A stretch of DNA of 5,099 nucleotides from Phycisphaerae bacterium (GCA_021604825.1 BQJS01000261.1:1-5099), one strand, 5' to 3'; numbered from the stretch's first letter, positions 1-5,099 are shown. The notes: generated from the letters alone by a model not told the origin. A program made the numbers and translations.

Positions 1-1
1 T

Positions 2-559
2 CCCAATGGCACGCAGGTCGCCCTGGTGGCAGTCGAAAGTGATGGTTTCCTGACTGCGACTCCGCCGCCCGATGTCATCGAGACCTTTCCCAACCAGTTC
101 GCGACGTGGTCGGGCGATGTCACTGCTGATGCGGGCAATAGCCCTGCGGCTTTGTATTTCGTGCTCAATGGCGACCGTACCATCACCGCAGAATACAAGC
201 CGATGCATGCGATGTTCATTGAATCCAACGGTGGCGGTCCGCAGAGCAGCGTCTTGATCGAAGTGGATGTCGATCGCTACATCATCGGGGATGAAGAGAT
301 TGCAGTGACCGGGGTCGGCACGTCGGATAACGTCGAACAGCACGTCGTGTGGGGTTACCATCGGGAAACCGCAAAAATAACGCTGGAAGTCAATGACTAT
401 ATCGATAACGGGGTGGCTACCTGTGCTGGCCAGATCGAAGGGCCCTGTTTTGTGTTCGAGTCATGGTCGGGCGACTGCAGCGGTTCTGGTAAGACGTGCG
501 TCGTGGAACTTTTTGACGAACACCGCTCGACGGTTAACTTGGAAGACATCAACGGTTGA
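2..559 (+). CDS. C-terminal part of a secreted/surface protein with WSGD repeat modules (5' end outside window)
   Basis: The frame is open from the first bases of the window to a TGA at 557-559, so only the last 185 residues are visible. The GTG at 26 is internal to the open frame and has no ribosome binding site, so I do not take it as the start. Visible residues 2-60 fit one module of the divergent InlB B-type bacterial repeat: NGTQVALVAV, then FATWSGD (residues 33-39), then VLNGDRTITAEY. A second module near the C-terminus has FESWSGDCSGSGKTC, with WSGD at about 155-158. Four cysteines in this module (CAGQIEGPC and DCSGSGKTC) could form disulfides, which fits an exported protein. Such repeats are known from extracellular or cell-surface proteins, usually as structural or adhesive spacers. 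No catalytic motif is visible and the function is unknown. The lipoprotein gene follows after 67 bases on the same strand, so the two may be co-transcribed. Confidence 0.75.
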   Translation, partial: PNGTQVALVAVESDGFLTATPPPDVIETFPNQFATWSGDVTADAGNSPAALYFVLNGDRTITAEYKPMHAMFIESNGGGPQSSVLIEVDVDRYIIGDEEIAVTGVGTSDNVEQHVVWGYHRETAKITLEVNDYIDNGVATCAGQIEGPCFVFESWSGDCSGSGKTCVVELFDEHRSTVNLEDING

Positions 560-612
560 TCAATTTAAAACTGTTTTGAAAATGCACACGTACAAACCGA
601 CTCTGCCCGCCC

Positions 613-617
613 GAGGA
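613..617 (+). promoter_or_regulatory. Ribosome binding site fixing the lipoprotein start
   Basis: GAGGA lies 9 bases before the ATG at 627. The same frame is open back to an ATG at 393, which would overlap the upstream gene by 167 bases, and also contains an ATG at 582 with no Shine-Dalgarno match. Only the start at 627 puts a basic n-region, hydrophobic stretch and lipobox at the N-terminus. Confidence 0.55.
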
Positions 618-626
618 CATACCAAT

Positions 627-2315
627 ATGCTGCGTCGCCACGAACGCCACTTCGTCAAGACTGTCGGATGCATCGGACTGATGCTCTTTACTTCGATGCA
701 TGTACCGTCATGTACACCGCCGCCGGTTGACAATGGTGGGGGAGATGGCGGCGACAATGGTGGCGAAGAGTTGGTGCTCTCTTCCGAGAATCTCAAGATC
801 GGTGAAATTCTGACGATTCGGCACGACAGCATCGTGGATGGTGAGATTCGAATTGTGTCATTTCGACAGGATGATGGAATCGTTCAAGAGCATGAGGCCA
901 TCGCGCACATGGACGGGGCGCTGTCGGTCCTTGTTCCGCCGTATTTTGACGCGGAAGGCGATGCGATTACGGCAGGCAGGTTTGGCATTTCTATCGATGG
1001 GGTTAATGTCGCCGGTGAATTATTTGCTGATGATCTGTACGAACTAAACGGCGTCGAAACTGGTGCCGTCATCACAATGTTTATCAATTCGACTCTAAAT
1101 GACATTGATGCCAACCTCGCACGACTCGATGCCGACGACGGGTTTGACACCGATGTCGAAGACGAAGCCCTCCGCGCAGCCCTTCTTGAGAATCGCGATT
1201 ACTATCAGGCGCTTCTCAATGAGTGGGAAACCAGCCAGACCCTGACATTCGAAACCACCGACTCGGAAACGGTCATCGTACAAGCCGACCAAGTCCGCGA
1301 AGCCGAGCGGTATCTTGCCAACGTCATCGTCGGGGCACACAACGAAATCCAAAGGCGCAACGGTGCGGAGACGAGTCGAATAATCGGTGGCAACTGCATT
1401 GGTCAATCTGATATTGACGTCGAAGCGTGTCTGCAGCAATGCATCCAGGACGTCAAGGACGATGCAGTGCGGGCGGCGCAGACGGCTGGCATCATACCGA
1501 CGGTCGCCGCAGGCGTGATCACGATTGGCGGTATCTTCCTGTTGTCCGAAGGCGTGATTCTTCTCGGAGTCGTTGTCACTACCGTTGGAGTCACCACCGG
1601 ATTATTCACAGCCTACGCAGCCAATCAGAATACAGACACGTTTGGCCAGAACGACGGCGAGGGCTTTAGCGCATCGCGCGAGGTAATCAGCCAACTCACC
1701 CGCTTTGGCGCAAACATTGTCAACGCACCGGCATCGTTGGCGCTTGGCGCGAAAGACTTGGCCAGCGCTTTGGAGGCGGCGAAGTGCGGAGACGATGATC
1801 CAAATCAGCGCGTCCGCATCGATGCTGAAGACATTCAATTCTGCGAAATCGTGCTCGATGACTTCGTGCAAAACGTCAACACCAACATTACCGGTTTGGG
1901 TGGGGGCAGCGCATCGTCGCGCTTCTCAGCCGACTTCCCGGTGGCAGCCGCCCTCGATGCCGACAGCTTCAGCAGCTGGTTCTCAGATGGTGGAACCGAT
2001 GAAGACAACTCCGAAGTCTACACGTGGCAACTGGTACAAGACACCGAATACATCATCTCACGCGTCGAAGTCGATCCGGAGCAATTTGAAGGCGGTGGCA
2101 AGTTCGGATTCGCCGGCGGGACGTTAAGAATCCTAGACGCAAGCGGAGGCGTGGCCTTCTCGCAAGATTACGGATTCGCCGCCAGCCGCGTGGAAATCGA
2201 CCAAGCCATCCCCGAAGGCACCAGGGGCCGCTCAGTACAGTTGATCCTAAACGTCCACCAAGACCAATCCTGCGGCGGCTTCGCCGAACTAAGAGTCTTC
2301 GGCCGCCAACCGTAA
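627..2315 (+). CDS. Predicted lipoprotein with internal hydrophobic hairpin and C-terminal F5/8C (discoidin)-like domain
   Basis: This encodes 562 residues. The N-terminus has a basic n-region (RRHERH), a hydrophobic stretch (about 13-24) and the lipobox VPSC, so Cys29 should be lipidated after signal peptidase II cleavage. A Pro/Gly/Asp linker (30-47) follows. Residues 48-130 look beta-rich, loosely like an IPT/TIG fold (weak assignment). Residues 155-250 are acidic and probably helical. Cys257, Cys268 and Cys272 precede a strongly hydrophobic, Gly-rich stretch at about 287-332, long enough for two membrane helices split near FLLSEG. Residues 427-560 resemble an F5/8 type C galactose-binding-like domain: SASSRFSADFPVAAALD, then SSWFSDGG, then AELRVFGR at the end. 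That fold often binds carbohydrate or surfaces, so a cell-envelope binding role is plausible but inferred. The protein family is not recognised. A membrane hairpin inside a lipoprotein is odd. The upstream gene is also probably exported. A long inverted repeat begins 10 bases after the stop. Confidence 0.8.
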   Translation: MLRRHERHFVKTVGCIGLMLFTSMHVPSCTPPPVDNGGGDGGDNGGEELVLSSENLKIGEILTIRHDSIVDGEIRIVSFRQDDGIVQEHEAIAHMDGALSVLVPPYFDAEGDAITAGRFGISIDGVNVAGELFADDLYELNGVETGAVITMFINSTLNDIDANLARLDADDGFDTDVEDEALRAALLENRDYYQALLNEWETSQTLTFETTDSETVIVQADQVREAERYLANVIVGAHNEIQRRNGAETSRIIGGNCIGQSDIDVEACLQQCIQDVKDDAVRAAQTAGIIPTVAAGVITIGGIFLLSEGVILLGVVVTTVGVTTGLFTAYAANQNTDTFGQNDGEGFSASREVISQLTRFGANIVNAPASLALGAKDLASALEAAKCGDDDPNQRVRIDAEDIQFCEIVLDDFVQNVNTNITGLGGGSASSRFSADFPVAAALDADSFSSWFSDGGTDEDNSEVYTWQLVQDTEYIISRVEVDPEQFEGGGKFGFAGGTLRILDASGGVAFSQDYGFAASRVEIDQAIPEGTRGRSVQLILNVHQDQSCGGFAELRVFGRQP

Positions 2316-2324
2316 GAAGCTCTT

Positions 2325-2389
2325 GTGGGGTGCGGCTTGCCGCACCTGTTATCTGTTGTGCTTAGCAGGTACGGCGAGCTACACCCTGC
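2325..2389 (+). repeat. Long imperfect inverted repeat (REP-like doublet / possible terminator) between convergent genes
   Basis: Arms 2325-2351 and 2363-2389 pair around an 11-base loop. Of 27 positions I count 20 Watson-Crick pairs, 5 G-U pairs and 2 C-A mismatches for a plus-strand RNA. The left arm is also a perfect small hairpin by itself: GGTGCGG (2329-2335), loop CTTG, CCGCACC (2340-2346). The right arm is a diverged inverted copy of the left. The element lies between the lipoprotein stop (2315, +) and the end of a small minus-strand ORF (2429), where a bidirectional terminator would be expected. There is no strong T-run on either side, so intrinsic termination is uncertain. A REP/BIME-type repeat or an mRNA 3'-end stabiliser are alternatives. 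Confidence 0.6.
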
Positions 2390-2428
2390 CAGACTGCGGT
2401 TTGTGAGTCATACGTTGATCGATTGGGA

Positions 2429-2521
2429 TCAGCCCATTTTTAGGATAGAGATTGCCATCCCGATAAACGCTGTGCCAGCGAGAATCAGCCAAGCAAGTGC
2501 CCCCCTATGCTTGATTTGCAT
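2429..2521 (-). CDS. Small single-pass membrane protein candidate (30 aa) downstream of kdsA
   Basis: The frame runs from ATG (2521 down to 2519) to TGA (2431 down to 2429). A Shine-Dalgarno GGAG lies at 2532-2529 with a 7-base spacer, which is near ideal. The product begins MQIKHRGALAWLILAG. Residues about 7-27 form an uninterrupted hydrophobic, small-residue-rich segment of membrane-span length. Lys4, His5 and Arg6 before it, and only Lys28 after it, suggest the N-terminus is cytoplasmic. It starts 79 bases after the kdsA stop on the same strand, with no strong terminator between, so it could be co-transcribed with kdsA. No family is recognised. It could be a small membrane regulator or a chance ORF. 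The ribosome binding site and clean transmembrane profile argue for a real gene. Confidence 0.5.
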   Translation of the reverse strand: MQIKHRGALAWLILAGTAFIGMAISILKMG

Positions 2522-2563
2522 TGTGCTTCTCCGAATGATTTCTCTTTGGCTAAACCCAGTAGC

Positions 2564-2599
2564 GCGTAGCAAGCCGCTCTCTAAGCTTATCAGCTACGC
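2564..2599 (-). terminator. Weak inverted repeat just after kdsA
   Basis: GCGTAGC (2564-2570) and GCTACGC (2593-2599) form a perfect 7-bp stem with a 22-base loop, starting one base beyond the kdsA stop. The loop is long and no T-run follows in the minus direction, so this is a poor intrinsic terminator. Read-through to the small ORF at 2521 is likely if the structure matters at all. Confidence 0.2.
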
Positions 2600-2600
2600 C

Positions 2601-3431
2601 TTAAGGCAGTGCTTCGCGCAGCCTTACGCAGTCTTGGACTAGCGACTCGAATAGGTCGAGCGGTAGTTGGGTGGCTGCGTCGCTCATCGCCGAATCTGGG
2701 TCGTCGTGGACTTCCAGGAACAGCGCATCTGCACCGGCAGCGATGGCTGAGAGTGCCAGCGTCTTGATGTATTGCCGATTGCCACCGGTTTTGTCACCGC
2801 CCGCCCCAGGATGTTGGCAACTGTGCGTTGCGTCGAAGACGATCGGAGCGATCTCCTTGAGTTGCGGAATCGCCGTCATGTCGTTAACCAGGCGGCCGTA
2901 CCCGAAAAAAGTGCCACGTTCTGTCAGTAGTGCATTGTCATTACCGGTTGCGATGATCTTCTTGATCGCTGGAGCCATCTGATCCGGGGCCATGAACTGC
3001 CCCTTCTTGACGTTGACGCATCGACCGGTATTCGCAGCCGCGACGAGCAGATCCGTCTGCCGACAGAGGAACGCCGGAATTTGCAAACAGTCGATCACCG
3101 GCGCAAGGGGGCCGACCTGTTCCGGCAAGTGAACGTCAGTCGTCACCGGCAGGCCCATCTCTCGGCCAATCGCCGCAAAAATGTCGAGGGCCTTTTCGAG
3201 CCCCGGTCCGCGATACGCGTTGGCACTGGTTCGATTGGCTTTATCGAAACTGGCTTTGAACACCAGCGGCACGTTAAGCCGCCGGCAGATCGGAGCGATG
3301 GCGTCGGCCATCTTGAGCGTATGGTCGCGAGATTCGATCACACACGGTCCGGCAATGATCGCGAGCGGTTGCCCCGCACCGATCTTAACTTTGTCAATTT
3401 GAGCGCATTTGATCGCCAAGGCATTGGTCAC
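2601..3431 (-). CDS. kdsA: 3-deoxy-8-phosphooctulonate synthase (Kdo-8-P synthase), metal-dependent class
   Basis: The enzyme condenses phosphoenolpyruvate with arabinose 5-phosphate to Kdo-8-phosphate in the cytoplasm, the committed step to the Kdo of the LPS inner core. From the GTG at 3431 the product is 276 residues, close to known KdsA lengths (about 265-285). The family TIM-barrel motifs appear in order: IAGPCVIESRD (26-36), FKASFDKANRTS (58-69), YRGPGLE, TTDVH, IPAFLCRQTDLL (118-129), VNVKKGQF, LTERGTFFGY, DATHS and SDAATQLPL. Cys30, His203, Glu240 and Asp251 match the metal ligands of the Aquifex enzyme. The Asn of the metal-free E. coli class (GGMNVLES) is replaced by Cys, so this should be the metal-dependent type. 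The frame extends to a TTG at 3521, but those 30 extra residues do not resemble KdsA. A TTG at 3419 is another possible start. The usual partners kdsB, kdsC, kdsD and lpt genes are absent here. Genes on both flanks face other ways, except for a small downstream ORF. Confidence 0.95.
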   Translation of the reverse strand: MTNALAIKCAQIDKVKIGAGQPLAIIAGPCVIESRDHTLKMADAIAPICRRLNVPLVFKASFDKANRTSANAYRGPGLEKALDIFAAIGREMGLPVTTDVHLPEQVGPLAPVIDCLQIPAFLCRQTDLLVAAANTGRCVNVKKGQFMAPDQMAPAIKKIIATGNDNALLTERGTFFGYGRLVNDMTAIPQLKEIAPIVFDATHSCQHPGAGGDKTGGNRQYIKTLALSAIAAGADALFLEVHDDPDSAMSDAATQLPLDLFESLVQDCVRLREALP

Positions 3432-3541
3432 TTGTTTAAGAATCCAAAGGGCCCACACGCCGACGCACGAACATACACCCGACCCATACGAGCCGAACGG
3501 GCATTCATGGTCCACACCCAAGCGACGGTATAGCGGTTCAT
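3428..3541 (-). CDS. Possible small leader ORF (37 or 26 aa) overlapping the kdsA start
   Basis: An ATG at 3541 opens a 37-codon frame, with an internal in-frame ATG at 3508 giving 26 codons. It ends at TGA (3430 down to 3428), which shares bases with the kdsA GTG in the sequence GTGA. This overlap is typical of translational coupling, and kdsA has no good Shine-Dalgarno site of its own. The peptide is basic (ARSARMGRVYVR) with no known motif. No strong ribosome binding site precedes either ATG. If the promoter proposed at 3527-3553 is used, only the ATG at 3508 lies within the transcript. A chance ORF is quite possible. Confidence 0.2.
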   Translation of the reverse strand: MNRYTVAWVWTMNARSARMGRVYVRASACGPFGFLNK

Positions 3542-3553
3542 GCCGCCCGTCAA
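3527..3553 (-). promoter_or_regulatory. Tentative kdsA promoter
   Basis: On the minus strand, TTGACG (3553-3548) and TATACC (3532-3527) match sigma70 -35 and -10 elements at 5/6 and 4/6. The spacer is only 15 bases, shorter than the optimum of 17. The predicted RNA start is near 3520, giving a leader of about 89 bases before the GTG at 3431. Confidence 0.3.
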
Positions 3554-3661
3554 TCGATGGAATCAGCCGCGATTCTCCTCGAAGCCAAGCCGTTCGGACG
3601 CACGCGCGCGGCCTTCAAAACCCCGACCATTTCAGCGGTTCAGAAATACCTAACATTTTCC

Positions 3662-3690
3662 TTACATTCGGGCGATCTGTGGTGTATACT
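3662..3690 (+). promoter_or_regulatory. Sigma70-type promoter of dinB
   Basis: TTACAT (3662-3667) and TATACT (3685-3690) are separated by exactly 17 bases, matching the -35 and -10 consensus at 4/6 and 5/6. The predicted start is near 3697, giving a leader of about 32 bases before the ATG at 3729. This leaves the in-frame TTG at 3702 only about 5 bases from the RNA 5' end and so unlikely as a start. No E. coli-type (CTGT-N8-ACAG) or Bacillus-type (GAAC-N4-GTTC) LexA box is visible. Confidence 0.6.
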
Positions 3691-3703
3691 GCGTTGCGTG
3701 GTT

Positions 3704-3715
3704 GTTGAATTCGAC
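3704..3715. promoter_or_regulatory. Dyad in the dinB leader, possible operator
   Basis: GTTGAATTCGAC is a 12-base palindrome with one mismatched pair (5 of 6 pairs match). It sits about 8-19 bases after the predicted transcription start and just before the ribosome binding site, where a repressor could act. It matches no regulator site I recognise, and a palindrome of this length could arise by chance. Confidence 0.2.
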
Positions 3716-3717
3716 GT

Positions 3718-3724
3718 GGAGGAG
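3718..3724 (+). promoter_or_regulatory. Ribosome binding site of dinB
   Basis: GGAGGAG ends 4 bases before the ATG at 3729; counted from GGAGG the spacer is 6 bases. It is the strongest Shine-Dalgarno match in the window and decides the start over the in-frame TTG at 3702 and ATG at 3771. Confidence 0.7.
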
Positions 3725-3728
3725 AGTC

Positions 3729-5000
3729 ATGGGCGACGGGCGAAGAGGCACTTTTACAACGGGAATCTCAATGTGCGATGAAGCCCAGTCGACTGTCGCT
3801 GGGAGCGTGATCGCACACATAGATCTGGATGCGTTCTTTACGAGCGTCGAGCAATTGTTGAATCCTCGGTTGGCAGGTAAGCCGGTGGTGGTTGGTGGGG
3901 CGGCGAATGAACGCGGGGTGGTGGCTTCTGCTTCTTATGAAGCCCGTGCCCGTGGCGTTTATGTGCCCATGCCATTAACGCGGGCTTATCGGGTTTGTCC
4001 TGCAGCGCACTTTCTGCGCGGGCGACATGAAGAGTACTCGAAATTCAGCAAGCGCGTTTTCGAGATTTGTGAAAACGAGAGTCCGACATTTCAGCCGGCC
4101 AGCATTGATGAGGGTTACCTCGATTGGAAGAAGGAACAGTGGTCGGCGCTCCATCCCCATCTGGAGATTCCCAGGCACTGGCCGATCGACATGGCCACCC
4201 GTTTACGCGATGAGGTCTTGCGTCGCGTCGGGCTCAGCGTGTCGGTCGGACTGGCCAAGAACCGTCTGGTCGCCAAGATTGCGAGCAAGTACTGCAAGCC
4301 GCGCGGGATTTGTCACGTTGCGGCTGGCTCGGAACGGGCGTTTCTTCGTCCGTTGGCACTCTCGGTTGTTCCGGGTATCGGCAAGCACGCCAAGGCGATG
4401 TTGGAAGCGACCGATCTGCACACGTTTGATGACGTGCAGCGTTTGTCGGAAGGCGAACTCGAATCGCGCGTCGGTGCGAAGTGGGCGGGGCGGTTGACGC
4501 GGTTGGCCAACGGTGAGGGCAGTCGGACGATCTCGCTTTCTGGCCCGCCCAAGTCCGTTTCCAACGAAACGACGTTCGCGCAAGACTGTCACGACCTGCA
4601 GACCGTGCAATCGGCGCTGTATCGCATGGTCGAAAAGGCGTCATGGCGATTGAGAAAAGCCGGACTCAAAGCCGGCACGATCAGTGTCAAATTGCGGACG
4701 GCTGACTTCAAAACAATGGAACGCTCGCGCTCGATCGGATACCGAACCGATCAGCATCAGGAGGTATACGCCTGTGCTCAGCAGCTCTGTCGTGAGCAAC
4801 TGACGCAACGGACGAATGCGATGTTCAAAGGCGTGCGGCTGATCGGTGTGCGGTTAAGCAACCTTGATGCAGCTAGCAATCGCCAGTTGATGCTGGGTGA
4901 TACGCCCAGCGAGTGGGAGAGCAATCAAGTGGTGGAGACGGTGGATCAAATACGCGCGCGGTTTGGTTTCAAGAAGCTGCTGACGGCTGGTGGGATCTAG
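3729..5000 (+). CDS. dinB: DNA polymerase IV (Y-family translesion polymerase)
   Basis: Pol IV copies past damaged template bases at low fidelity, recruited by the sliding clamp. The product is 423 residues, somewhat longer than E. coli DinB (351). The palm holds HIDLDAFFTSVEQ (30-42), with catalytic Asp32 and steric-gate Phe37, and SIDEGYLD (125-132), with catalytic Asp127 and Glu128. The fingers contain SASYEARARGV (67-77), where Tyr70 and Arg73 should contact the dNTP phosphates. KIASKYCKPRG (183-193) and the helix-hairpin-helix thumb (VVPGIGKHAKAML, 213-225) follow. The little finger runs from SVSNETTF (276-283) to about 380. QLMLG (386-390) sits where Pol IV carries its clamp-binding QLxLF, with the final aromatic lost. 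The tail IRARFGFKKLL is typical of the family. About 25 residues precede the usual N-terminus; an internal ATG at 3771 would shorten this. The gene is divergent from kdsA with its own promoter and no visible LexA box. Confidence 0.95.
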   Translation: MGDGRRGTFTTGISMCDEAQSTVAGSVIAHIDLDAFFTSVEQLLNPRLAGKPVVVGGAANERGVVASASYEARARGVYVPMPLTRAYRVCPAAHFLRGRHEEYSKFSKRVFEICENESPTFQPASIDEGYLDWKKEQWSALHPHLEIPRHWPIDMATRLRDEVLRRVGLSVSVGLAKNRLVAKIASKYCKPRGICHVAAGSERAFLRPLALSVVPGIGKHAKAMLEATDLHTFDDVQRLSEGELESRVGAKWAGRLTRLANGEGSRTISLSGPPKSVSNETTFAQDCHDLQTVQSALYRMVEKASWRLRKAGLKAGTISVKLRTADFKTMERSRSIGYRTDQHQEVYACAQQLCREQLTQRTNAMFKGVRLIGVRLSNLDAASNRQLMLGDTPSEWESNQVVETVDQIRARFGFKKLLTAGGI

Positions 5001-5023
5001 ATCGGATGCGTTTGAATCCACAC

Positions 5024-5099
5024 GTGCCACTGCTCTGTGAGCAGTGATCTATTGGAATTGGAGATTGCAGTTCAAGCACTGCTCACAGAGCAGTGGCAC
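5024..5099. repeat. REP/BIME-like doublet: perfect 23-base inverted repeat of nested hairpins
   Basis: Arms 5024-5046 and 5077-5099 are perfect reverse complements over 23 bases, separated by 30 bases. Each arm also holds its own perfect 8-bp hairpin, CACTGCTC and GAGCAGTG, with loops TGT (5036-5038) and ACA (5088-5086 read on the other arm; plus-strand 5085-5087), which are complementary to each other. The element starts 23 bases after the dinB stop. The right arm reaches the last base of the window, so its outer limit is unknown. It could act as a dinB terminator, though no T-run is visible. The inverted pairing of two palindromic units is the architecture of bacterial interspersed mosaic elements moved by RAYT transposases; that family link is inferred. 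Confidence 0.75.

Noticed and set aside
393..626. Upstream extension of the lipoprotein frame to an ATG at 393
   Set aside because: It overlaps the end of the upstream gene, has no ribosome binding site, and would bury the signal peptide and lipobox about 80-107 residues into the protein.
2325..2642. 105-codon plus-strand frame after the lipoprotein gene
   Set aside because: It starts inside the inverted repeat, has no Shine-Dalgarno site or recognisable domain, and runs into the 3' end of kdsA on the other strand.
3432..3521. Extension of kdsA to the TTG at 3521
   Set aside because: The 30 added residues (Cys- and Gly-rich) do not resemble KdsA N-termini and have no ribosome binding site; the family core begins about 15 residues after the GTG at 3431.
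3557..3781. 74-codon plus-strand frame in the kdsA-dinB gap
   Set aside because: It lacks a ribosome binding site, runs through the dinB promoter and start, and ends out of frame inside dinB; the first residues look passable as protein but nothing else supports it.
4203..4644. Long minus-strand frames of about 135 codons opposite dinB
   Set aside because: They are antisense to a well-conserved polymerase gene, Arg/Pro-rich in the manner of shadow frames, and carry no motif or ribosome binding site.
5024..5099. CRISPR repeat or attachment site reading of the terminal inverted repeat
   Set aside because: There are only two units in inverted, not direct, orientation, with one 30-base spacer and no integrase, tRNA or cas gene nearby.

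Overview
This window most likely comes from a Gram-negative bacterium with a lipopolysaccharide-type outer membrane. It carries a Kdo-8-phosphate synthase gene (kdsA) and a predicted lipoprotein with a lipobox. Moderate GC, large secreted proteins with WSGD repeat modules, a discoidin-like domain, sparse gene packing and palindromic repeat doublets after genes together suggest Planctomycetota or a relative. That assignment is an inference; there is no rRNA or other marker gene here.

Layout. Positions 2-559 (+) are the 3' end of a gene for a secreted or surface protein with two WSGD-type repeat modules. After a 67-base gap comes a complete predicted lipoprotein gene at 627-2315 (+). It has a lipobox, a Gly/Asp linker, a beta-rich N-terminal domain, an unexpected hydrophobic hairpin and a C-terminal F5/8C-like domain. 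Both proteins are probably exported and may share a transcript. Just after the lipoprotein gene, 2325-2389 forms a long imperfect inverted repeat between convergent genes.

The minus strand holds kdsA (2601-3431), which makes Kdo-8-P for the LPS inner core and is of the metal-dependent, Aquifex-like class. Downstream of it lies a 30-residue single-span membrane protein candidate at 2429-2521 with a good Shine-Dalgarno site. The kdsA leader may contain a small ORF whose stop codon overlaps the kdsA GTG start.

Divergent from kdsA is dinB (3729-5000, +), a Y-family translesion polymerase (Pol IV). It has a near-consensus sigma70-type promoter and a strong ribosome binding site. The window ends in a perfect 23-base inverted repeat (5024-5099), each arm of which is itself a hairpin, as in a REP/BIME doublet.

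The protein-coding core (kdsA, dinB) is housekeeping and DNA damage tolerance. I see no clear new multi-gene system. The items most worth following are the small membrane protein, the two palindromic doublets, the possible kdsA leader ORF and the odd lipoprotein.
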